64,000 bases of DNA, from positions 61,533,260-61,597,259 of the forward strand of contig NC_033795.1 of the NCBI RefSeq assembly GCF_001876935.1, given 5' to 3'. The notes under the pieces were generated by a model. It saw nothing but the letters and a program-made list of their open reading frames with translations. It was not told the DNA's origin and did no database searches. This stretch comes from Asparagus officinalis. Lineage: Eukaryota > Streptophyta > Magnoliopsida > Asparagales > Asparagaceae. Numbering within the stretch: the stretch's first letter is position 1; each line of letters begins with the position of its first letter. The position numbers and the translations under genes were made by a program. Below, one piece after another: positions 37,781 to 47,419 of this stretch.

Positions 37781-39634
37781 ATATATATATATACAATGTA
37801 AGTTTTTATTTTTTTTCTTTTATTTTCTTATTTTAAAAGTTCATGTTTTAAAATTTCATTTTATTTTTATTTTTATGTTGATAGATTAGATTTATTTCAT
37901 GCTCTGTAGTGTAGATTTACTTTCATGTTCTTTTACTTTGTTGTTTATTTTTCATGTTTTATAGAATTTATTTTCTTATAATTTTATTTTATAATATAGA
38001 TTTAGTTTTATGCTTTTTAATTTTTTTAGTTAGATTTTCTTTTTGCTCATAGTTAGATATTTATCTCCTTCTTGTTGTTCTTGTTTTTTATAGTTAGTTC
38101 TTATTTTTCTTATAATTTACATATCTTTCCTTTATGCTTTCTAGTTTAGATTTTATTTTCTTATTTTTATTTTATAAAATGAGTAACTAAATCTTATAGA
38201 AATTCTAGAATTGCATAAAACTAGTTTAATTTTTTATAATTTGTGAATTGCTCTCTATGCCTAAAATGATAGAAGAAGAATTTGATAATTTATGCTTAGT
38301 TTGAGTGGTTTGATAGGTTATGCTTATGAATTCTAGAGTTATTATCTAGTTGTTGTTATTTTTATGAATGAAAATTTGCATGGATGATAATTTAGGCATC
38401 TATGTACGGGATGGACTACTAGATCAAGTATCCTAAAACCAGACTCAATAGCCTGTACTAATGGTATATCGAAGCACTATCCCAAATAGTACTGAGAGGT
38501 GCTCATCAACGTTATCCATACAAATATATAATGTTTAAATAACTCATATCTCTCGTGTAATTGAAACAATAACTGTATTAATCCTCTTTGGGATACCCAT
38601 GTGTGTACTACGACACTATAAGTGTATACTCATGATGGTACGTATATCATCGTGCACCTCGAACCCCGCGTTGGTCGAACTAACGTAAATGTGCATAAAG
38701 TGCACTCACGGGATATCTCCGGTCGACCGGCTAGCCTTAGTTGGTCGACCGGCTAAAGAAGATCTTCACAGATCAGGTTTTGAATTAATATGAGGCATAT
38801 AACAAGATATAAAGTTTTATTTTTGCTTAACAGGAATTAACTCAATATGATTTAAACTCTTGAATTAATCTAGTTAGGGTTTAGCATCTCAATTAACCAA
38901 AATTTCTCAAATAAAACATAAATTATCAACATGACTAATTAAGCATGACTAGAACTAATCATTGAACAGATATAAAATAATTTAAACACGTTGACATCAC
39001 TTATGTATCACAAACCTAGGGTGTATATATCTTAAATTAATAAGTAAACTCAATTAATTGTTAAACTAGGGTTTAAACATGATTTAAGCATGATTAATAA
39101 ATTAAAACGAAAATAAAAGCAACCCTAATGATCATGATCATCAACTAATATAAACAAAAACTAAATCTATAGATTTTCACATTGGTTTAAAGATTAACAT
39201 CATAAACTAAGATATTAAAACATCGGGTTAAGCTTTAACATGAGATTCATCAAATAAGCATCTTAAATCAAAACAACCCAAATATGAAACAGGAAACCCA
39301 TTCGGACTGGGAAAATAGTCTTTGGTATTTTGGTTGTAACTTTTACATCCGACCTCGGAATGAGGTGATTTAAGATACGTTAGAAACTATTGAAGATACC
39401 TACAATTTTTGTCTTTGAGTTTTTCCAGATTCAAACTGTATCGGTGTGTAATGCATATATACACTTAACTTGTCATTTTTCTAGATTTCTTCTTTGTGCA
39501 TGTTTAACCTTTGTATACTCTCATATATACTCTTAATTGATCTCAAATCAATTGTTAGTATAATCATTCATCCGTAAATGATATTCATCATAATTAGAGC
39601 TCATTTATCAATATAATTCACTATTTTCCAAAAT
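37781..39634. other. T-rich and AT-rich non-coding stretch, unassigned
   Basis: 37781-38340 is T-rich with recurring TTTATTTTC and TAGATTT. 38400-39630 has two GGTCGACCGGCTA dyads near 38720-38755 of the kind found in LTRs, and a stretch CGACCTCGGAATGAGG. I see no coding sequence, LTR ends or terminal repeats. It is probably old LTR material. Confidence 0.4.
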
Positions 39635-40660
39635 TCACAGGGCTTTATATTTACGGCCGCAAATAGAGCACTTATAAATTTTATTATACATATGTTCATA
39701 GTGTGTAGGTGTTTTGGAAGAATTTACAAGAGACTTTGTACATAAGTCCATAAGCTTATTATTATTTGCAATGCATATTTTTAATGATAAATCTAAGAAT
39801 GATATGCGATTTTTAACAAGATTCAACTCATTATTTTTCACAAATGCATTGTTATTAGACGTATAACATACATGGTCATTCTTAAAAGTATCAAATTCAT
39901 TTCTAATATTTTCTACTTCTAATAAGGCATTATTTTTCTCATGAGATAAACTAGCAATTTTAATTTTTAATTTTTCATTGCTTTCTTTAAGATTCACATT
40001 TTTATTAGCAATGATATCAAATTTAGATGCTAGTGTCTCATGATTGGATTTTAAAATAACTTTCTTACTTTTTAAATCTACAAAATTATGATGTAATTTG
40101 TTATAGGCATGCATTAACCTCTCATATGCACAAGCGAATTCATTAATAGAAAGTTTACTTTTGGAATCAGACTCGCGTACCTTACTAGGGCTATCGCCTA
40201 GTGGTTGTGTGCATGATGTAGCTCTAATTGAACTTAAGTGGAATCCGCCAAAGCTCGTCGGATCTCCTCTAAGTTTTCTTGATGTGCTTCTATGAGTTTC
40301 TACAATGTGTAAGCTATCAAACGAATCAAGCTTGTTAGATATCAATGAATCAAAAGCATTAAATAAATATTCTAACAAAAGCTTGTTCATACTAAACATT
40401 TTCTTCTCATTTTTGCTCCACTTGGATTTCTCCAACATGGGCACAACATAAGCACAATCGATAATTTCCTATAAATCGAAATATTTAGATCTAACAAAGA
40501 GTTTAAATCTAATACACCAATGAGCATAGGGGAAATCATTTAATTTAGGAGCAATGTTAACAGCATAACCTAAACTAGGTACACCATTCATATCCATAAT
40601 AAGTATGTGCAAACAAGATGACAATAATCTCAAAACTAGATTAGCAACATAGCAAAGCAA
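39635..40660 (-). pseudogene. gag: Element F: Ty1/copia gag (3'-truncated)
   Basis: The first part (40660-40469) reads GVPSLGY...NDFPYAHWCIRFKLFV, matching the copia gag start in which a peptide is bound by WK-type residues. After a stop the long frame (40444-39635, 269 codons) has SKWSKNEKKMFSMNKLLLEYL, then a Lys/Asn-rich coiled-coil stretch (HETLASKFDIIANKNVNL) and ends at YKCSICGRK, the beginning of a zinc knuckle. Pol is absent. The long coiled-coil gag suggests a SIRE-like lineage, as an inference. Confidence 0.72.
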
Positions 40661-40700
40661 AGATCTTTGACTCTAGGCGGTTAAACCTCAAATCAAAGAG

Positions 40701-40718
40701 CACCAAGCTCTGATACCA
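40701..40718 (-). promoter_or_regulatory. Element F primer binding site (tRNA-iMet)
   Basis: The minus strand reads TGGTATCAGAGCTTGGTG two bases after the LTR end. This is the exact complement of the plant initiator-methionine tRNA 3' end used by most copia elements. Confidence 0.93.
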
Positions 40719-40720
40719 AA

Positions 40721-42744
40721 TGAAAGTACCCTAGAGAGGGGTGAATAGGGTATTTGCTAATCTAATCCACTATTAATGCCAAATTAAAACTTATCAACTA
40801 ATATCCTAGGAATATGATGTACAATAAGATTTATGCAAGGATATAATGACCAAAGGGTAAAATAAACTATGAGACAATGGCAATAAACAATGCATAGGAA
40901 AATACGTCAAGGACAACACAAACATAAAAGAAATGATCACGGAGTTCGGTCGACCCATGACCTACGTCTCCGCTCCTCACCCTCGAGGAGAATCTCCACT
41001 ATCAACACAAATTAACTACACAATCGGTTTTCAACACTCACCGATAAACGTTTATAACTCACACAATTGCAATTACATAATACACACTCTAAGTGTTAGC
41101 CAAGCCCGTGTCACCTTCCTCAAGTTCTTGGATTTACCACCTCTCCCTAGGCTTTACTACCAACGCTACTCTTCTTGGAATTGACATCATCTCTCACGAA
41201 CCACTTCTCTCGGTGTCCTTATATATTACAATGTGTTCTCAATAATTAGGTACAAGTACAAAGTGTTTTGTTCTCTACCTAAATAACACAATGTGTGAAA
41301 ATACTCAACCTCAAAGGTTGTGTGTGAAACAATAAGTAAAATGAAACTAAACTTAAATCAATCTATCACAAATATACAAGAAGAAAAGTTAAGAAAAACT
41401 TCTCCAAGAATCAAGAGCGATGGAGATTTGAAGATTATTGCTCCAAACCAAAATGATCTCCTCCTCTTGTAAAAATCTCTTCACAAAAACTAAAACACAT
41501 TTTGATATTTTAAAAACTTGAAAAAAACTTACCCAAATCTTGATTTTTGTTTTCCTTAGGATGGTTTAAAAGTTTGAAGGCAAGGGGTATATAAAGGATC
41601 ACAAAACAAAACCCAAAAACCAAAAAAATCCAAGCAAAAAGACAAAAAGCCGAAAAATCAGCAGACTAGAAAACTAGTCGTTATAGTGCCATAAGTCAAC
41701 TGATGGTACTGTTCAGTAGACTGATGAGCTGACCATTACAGGCCGCTCATCCGTCATCGGTCGACTGATGAACTCATCAGTAGACTGATGAACTCATCAG
41801 TGGACTGATGAACTCATCAGTAGACTGATGAACTCATCAGTAGACTGATGAACTCATCAGTAGACTGATGAACTCATCAGTAGACTGATGAACTCATCAG
41901 TAGACTGATGAACTCATCAGTAGACTGATGACCTGCTTCGGTCGACTGATTCATCAATCGACTGGGCATAAACTTTTATGCTTTTCCAGTATGTTTCTTT
42001 GGTCGACTGATAATTTTTATCAGTCGACTGATAACGTGCATAGGGTCTTTTAAAAATAGTAACTTTGAACTTTGAACCCTTTTAAAAAATAGCAAATAAA
42101 TTCTAAAAAATGTAAAATTTGAGAAAATATTTATAAACATGAAAATGAACATGTTACAAAAGAAATTTTTGAAATATAATTTCCTATATGTGAAAACTCT
42201 TCGTTCTGCAAAAACTCACAAATACATGTCCGTTTAAACACTTGATTTTGACACTATGACTTAAACCAAGTTATAAAATCTTTTTGAATTGATTTATAGA
42301 CTTAATAAAAGATGTATACAAGGATTATTTTGTCCATAAACTAAGAACATAATATTTTCTCAAAAATACCTATATTTTGATAAAACCAAGAATGTGTATG
42401 TGTGTAAAATTGAGCTTGAAGTATTTACACGCAATGTTTTCTCAATAATATACCCAAGTTGATGATCTCTCGTTGAAGCTCGATCTTGGGCAATCCTCCT
42501 TTTTGTAGTATGGATGAAGCAATAGTGTGTCTTGGACTTGAATGCATCGTGCTCCATTCCAAATTCCTTCCATCCTCCAATGAGTATGATTGTGTAGGGG
42601 CAATTCCATCCAACCTCTAACTAGAGGATCTTTGTGTAGAGTTCCTAACAAGTAAATACAAATTACTCGACAAGCCGATGTTAGGTATTGTTTGTTAATC
42701 ATCAAAACTAGATTAAAGCAGGCTCATAAACATGAGACCTAACA
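40721..42744 (-). repeat. Element F 5' LTR with tandem hairpin array
   Basis: In minus orientation it begins TGTTAGGTCTCATG, includes the TTTTGATGATTAACAAAC string common in copia LTRs, and ends GGGTACTTTCA before the primer site. Near the middle (41755-41940) it has an array of 22-base units holding CTGATGAACTCATCAG. The partner LTR is not in the window. Confidence 0.82.
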
Positions 42745-43804
42745 AAGATGAAGTGAAGACAAAGGATAAAAGTGAGGTATTACAAGTCATATGAAAGGAA
42801 CAGCCAGAGTCAAAAATCCAGAGATCATTCATACCAGAGACCAAAGGGTTAGCTAAAGAACCAGCAAAATACATATTAGAGAGTTGTGCAGCAAATGTAG
42901 AGATGATATACTGAAAAGCATCAAGTTAACGGCGAAGACCTTTAATAGCTTGAATAGTAGAGTTTGAAGTGGTAGAAGGTATAGTATTGGTCAGCATTCC
43001 TGGTATACGAGAGGGTTGAGACTGATGAGGTCGCCGACTACGACCAGTACCTGAGGAACGTAACTCAGGATGAAGCTTGAAGTATATCTCAATACGGTGT
43101 CCTTCCTTCTTGTAATATTCACAAGAGAACTTAGATCGTGCCTATGGATAGGGAGCCTGTTGAGAAGTATGATTCATAACAAGAACAGTGACAGGTATAG
43201 ACAGAGCAGTCTCGAGTGAAGAGGTAGGAGTGTGTTGACAAATTAAGTCGTGCTGTCTGCTGTCGGGTCTCATATGAAGTGAGAGCTCTGATAACTGAGG
43301 CCAAAGTCAAAAATTAAGGCTAATAAAGTAGTTGATCAGCAATAGTTGAATATTCAGGAATGGATTGAAACAGTTGATGCACCTCATGCCGCTCATACCA
43401 GGCTAGCCAGTCTTCATATGTGGAATCACGTCCAGGAAGCATTGAGTGTAATTCTGTCCAAAAAGCTTGCATTTGTCCAAAAATGAGACTGTAGAGAGGA
43501 ACTACCTTTGCGCTATAGAGCAACGCGTTGCACAAGATATGCCTCCTGTGCACTAGAACACTTAGTGAAACACTCAGTGATGTGACTCGACATGGTCCGA
43601 GCAGAGGGAAGCAAACCAATTTTGACAGTAAGATCGGAGACAACACAGCAAGTGAGATAATCCATGATATGAAATTCCTACAACTACCAGTCTGAACTCT
43701 CCTTGCCATAGAGAGCATGAACGATCTGAAGATCGACATCACCGCTGCCAGATGTAACAGTATTGGATGAAGCAACGGTGCTGATGGATGGTGGAACTGG
43801 TCCT
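42745..43804 (-). pseudogene. Ty1/copia gag-protease fragment
   Basis: In minus orientation a decayed gag (ending FWTELHSMLPG...WLAWYERHEVHQLFQSIPEYS, open at 43486-43320) is followed by a zinc knuckle CEYYKKEGHRIE in which the second Cys is Tyr (near 43090-43135). The start of the protease, WIFDSGCSFHMT, lies near 42780-42815. The copia protease is then cut by the element F LTR. The left part of this element is not in the window. Confidence 0.75.
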
Positions 43805-44696
43805 TGTTCGCGGGGAAAATGGTTTTCTTCTTCATTGAAATAATTGTCATCTTGGGTTACAAAAGATCCGGTCTTTTTTAGATCCGGTTACAATTGAATC
43901 AAAGAAAAAAGAAAAATTACAACTTTCCTTATTTGTCGAACGAATCGCGAGATCCTGTTTTGCGGTCTCTCGCTTTTGTGGGTTCTTTGCCGACGCCGGG
44001 TTAATCCGTGGACCACCGCGCGATTTAGATCCGGTCGGATCTACATGATTATACGGGTATTATTCCACGAAGGGAATAATAGCCGGGAGGGATTAGTCCA
44101 CCAAGGGAATAATCGCTCAGATCTCGGGATCTAAGACCAAGCTTAGATCCGGAGTGATATCGTGTAGATCTCAGATCTGTTCTTTGTCTCCTCTCAAAAT
44201 CCTGCCTTTTCTGACGTAGGTGCTCGCCGAGGATCAGATCTGTACGTGCAAGTCTTCAAGTCTTCAAAGCTCTGAGTTCACTCTTCAATCCGGCAGAGTT
44301 TTGGCTCTTGAAATTCCAACCTCCGAAAATGAACATTGCCTGGCCTATTTATAGGCTTTCTGAACTGTGCCCGCGCACAGAGACATGTCGGCCACTGTCG
44401 GCCACTGTCGGCCACCTCTGGGTTGATGATCTGATTTGGCAGTAAGTCGGATTCCTGATTTGGCAGTAAATCCGCTTCTGAGTTCGAGTCCGAAACTGAT
44501 CTTGATTCGATCGTGATTCGTCCGAGTCTGTTCTCGGTTGGATGACTAGTTGATTCCTTAACACTTGGCTTGATTCCGAATGCGTATGGATGCATTCCGT
44601 CGCTTCCGTACGATTCGTCGATCTCGTCGCCTCGTTGGTTCATCGGTTTGTGCTGAGCTATGCTAGGGGACCTATAAGCAATTTTATATGCCTACA
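43805..44696 (-). repeat. Element I: Tat 3' LTR
   Basis: In minus orientation it starts TGTAGGCATATAAAATTGC and ends GCGAACA. The TATA box is at 44346-44353 (plus strand TATTTATA). The GAGCCACC array of its relatives is reduced to GTCGGCCACT copies (44388-44416). The end-encoded leader (M-K-K-K-T-I-F-P-A-N) reads on into the copia fragment without a stop for 176 codons. Confidence 0.87.
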
Positions 44697-44790
44697 GATA
44701 CCCCCTCCAAAGTATTTCAGTCTCGTTCTTTTATAGAAGAGTCTGGAATACTTTGGATATGATTGCTCCCACCTTTCCGACTCACTGCCA
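44697..44790 (-). other. Element I polypurine tract and end of its 3'UTR
   Basis: The minus strand reads CTTTGGAGGGGGTATC directly before the LTR start, the same tract found before the H LTR (11791-11806) and the B 3' LTR (62497-62511). The preceding ACTCTTCTATAAAA is shared with H at 11761. The sequence then gives way to the plus-strand D LTR. Confidence 0.75.
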
Positions 44791-45688
44791 TATCTGGAAT
44801 CAAGTCAACAAGTCGTTGCCAAGTCAATCAACCACACAAGAGAACCAGAACCGGAAACAAAGGACGAAACGGACAAACACCCGGGGACTCGGCCGAAACC
44901 GAGCCACCCCAGGGTGGCTCGGCCAAGGCCGAGCCACCCTGAGGTGGCTCGGCCAAGGCCGAGCCACCCTGAGGTGGCTCGGCCAAGGCCGAGCCACCCT
45001 GAGGTGGCTCGGCCAAGGCCGAGCCACCCTGAGGTGGCTCGGCCAAGGCCGAGCCACCCATGGGTGGCTAGGCTCAGAACTGTGCAAATGCACAGTTCTG
45101 AGTGCCTATAAATAGGCCTTGTGCTCATTTGTTTCAGGTTGGAAATTTTGGAGAGAGGCGAAGCCCTGCTGGATTGAAGACTCAGATCTAAAAAAGATCA
45201 CAACTTTGAAGGCTTGGAGACTTGGACTTTCAGATCCGGTGCTCGGCGATCACCACCGCCAAATAAGGCAGGAGTTCGAGAGGATTGGATTTGAGATCTA
45301 CACGATCACACTCCGGATCTAAGCTTGGTTCTTAGATCCCGAGATTCGAGCGGTTGTTTCCTTGGTGAAACAACCCCTCCCGGCTATTATTCCCTTGGTG
45401 GAATATTACCCGTCATATCGTGTAGATCCGACCGGATCGAGATCACGCGGTGGTCCACGGCAAATAACCCCGGCGCAGGCAAAGAACCCACCAAAGCGAG
45501 CGACCGCAAAACAGGAGCTCGCGATTAGTTCGACAAATAAGGAAAATTGTAATCTTTACTTTGTTTTCTTTGATTTTTCATTGTAACCGGATCTTATAAA
45601 AAGACCGGATCTTTGTAACGCATAAAGTTGTTAACTGAGATAGCAATGATATCAACAATGAAGAAAGCTACAATTTTTCCCGCGAACA
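44791..45688 (+). repeat. Element D LTR (5'-truncated) with palindrome array
   Basis: It ends GCGAACA at 45688. Its U3 holds five 30-base tandem units, each a perfect palindrome of arm GGTGGCTCGGCC with an AA spacer (44910-45060). A second perfect palindrome, arm CAGAACTGTGCA with an AA spacer (45075-45100), ends six bases before the TATA box TATAAATAG (45107-45115). The LTR start is missing and the sequence merges into element I. A start codon near the end (45646 or 45658) opens the M-K-K-A-T-I-F-P-A-N leader. Confidence 0.85.
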
Positions 45689-46310
45689 CTCCACAGCAAA
45701 ATTTTGTCCCTCGGGGTAAGGGAAAAGCACAAGCGAATGCAGTGGATGTGAACCAAACATTCGAACTGCAACCGCAACCACAACAACAGCAGCAAAAGGT
45801 GCCTCATCAGTCACGGTAGAAACAACAACCTCAGAAACAGAAGACTTCAGAACCGAAATTCCCAAAGGTTTACTCTTTTAAAGAGGACGAAGTACCTGGT
45901 ATTTTTAAATACCTCATAGAGAATAACAAGATCAAGTTGCCTCCGATCCAGGATCAGGAAGACGCCAAAAGGGTTAATGATCCGAAATACTACGCGTTCC
46001 ACAGAGCAGTCCACTATCCGACTAAGTCATGCTATGCCCTCGAAGACAAGATCCAAGCTTTGATCGACATCGGGGTCATTACTATGAAATAGTCTAAGGA
46101 AAAGAAGGTGGGTGCGAACGTAGTGTCAATCAGCTTTGGGTATGTTCCTTTGAATTGGTTTTAGCCCAAAACCATAATGAATGTAGCGATGAAGACCATC
46201 AACGACGATCCTCACGAACAACGCCAGAGACTTGTGCCACACACAGCCCCAAATGGTAAGATTCTCTGGGTCCATCCCGATCTAATTGAAGATGAACAGT
46301 AGACCGGATC
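45646..46310 (+). pseudogene. gag: Element D gag, first part (LTR leader fused to mid-gag)
   Basis: The LTR-encoded leader joins directly and in frame to TPQQNFVPRGKGKA, which in element B lies far inside gag. The gag N-terminus, core and primer site are therefore missing. The histidine/cysteine region (AFHRAVHYPTKSC) and HTAPNGKILWVHPDLIEDEQ follow, with stops at 45817-45819 and at least three further TAGs. At 46310 element B is inserted, and the frame resumes at 63710. Confidence 0.85.
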
Positions 46311-47419
46311 TGTAGGCGTATAAAACTACCTATAGGTCCCTGAACACAGCTCGGCACGGTGATTCGACAAACCAACGAACCATCGGGTGACGTATCTAAA
46401 CACGAACGTCAGTCCACAACATCGAAGCCAAGTGACACGCAACGAAGCGGATTAACGAGGCGATCTAAACACGAACGTCAGTCCACAACATCGAAGCCAA
46501 GTGACACGCAACGAAGCGGATTAACGAGGCGATGAGGTTAACGAATCGCACGCAAGCAGTGGAATGCATCCATTCGCGTGCGGGATCAAGCCAACGGTTC
46601 GGGGAGTCAACGAGTCATTCAACCATAGAACGGATTCGAACTCAAACACCAAGGCGAATTTACTGCGAAATCGGGATCCGGACTTCCAAATCAGAGTCCA
46701 GATCAATAATAAAACTTGGATAAACCGCAAAACCATAAAACCGGACAACGGACAACACGGCACAACACCTGGAGGACTCGGCCAAAACCGAGCCAGCTCT
46801 AGGTGGCTCGGTGGCCGAGCCACCTGGGTGGCCGGCCACCTGTGCCAAGGCACAGTTTTGAGTGCCTATAAATAGGCTATGGGGGCTCATTTGTGAAGGG
46901 TTGGAATTTTTGACGGCGAAGCTCTGCTGAATTAAGATCTGAACCTTGGAGATTTCAAGCTTTGAAGACTTGCTCTTTCAGATCCGGTGCTCGGCGATCG
47001 TCCACGTCAAATAAGGCAGGTGTTCGAGAGGGATCGGATCTGAGATCTACGCGGTTATCCTCCGGATCAAAGCTTGGCCTTTGATCCCGAGAAGGCTACT
47101 ATTTCCTTGGTGAAATAGTACCCCCCGGCTGTTATTTCCTTCGTGAGATAACACCCGTTATACCGTGTAGATTCGACCGGATCTAGATCACGCGGTGGTC
47201 CACGGATTAACCCCGGCGCAGGCGAAGAACCCACAAAAGTGAGTGACCGCAAAACAGGAGCTCGTGATTCGTTCGAAAAAGGAAAGTTGTAATCTTTTTT
47301 ATTTTTCTTTTATTTTGTTGTATCCGGATCTTATAAAAAGACCGGATCTTTTGTAATCGAAAAACAGTTACTTGAGAGAACAATGAATTCAATGAAAGCT
47401 ACAATTTTTCCCGCGAACA
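46311..47419 (+). repeat. Element B 5' LTR
   Basis: It starts TGTAGGCGTATAAAACTAC and ends CCCGCGAACA. The TATA box is at 46867-46875, preceded by a palindrome with arms CTGTGCC/GGCACAG and AA spacer, and further upstream by GAGCCACC dyads (46780-46835). A 69-base tandem duplication beginning at 46394 is absent from the 3' LTR. The gag start codon (47383-47385) is inside it. Confidence 0.94.
46867..46875 (+). promoter_or_regulatory. TATA box of the element B 5' LTR
   Basis: TATAAATAG sits in the context AGTGCCTATAAATAGGC, which is shared by the D LTR (45107) and the B 3' LTR (63156). A palindrome ends just upstream in each. It would direct genomic RNA synthesis. Confidence 0.8.

Noticed and set aside
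40701..40718. TGGTATCAGAGC string as part of a tRNA-Met gene
   Set aside because: Only the 3' complement is present and it sits next to an LTR end, so it is a primer binding site, not a tRNA gene.
41755..41940. Regular short repeats resembling a CRISPR array
   Set aside because: The units are head-to-tail with no unique spacers, inside a plant copia LTR; there are no cas genes.
44805..45128. Overlapping open frames on both strands full of EPPQGGSALA / RATLRWLGQG repeats
   Set aside because: They arise from the 30-base palindrome units in the D LTR, which read open in several frames on both strands.
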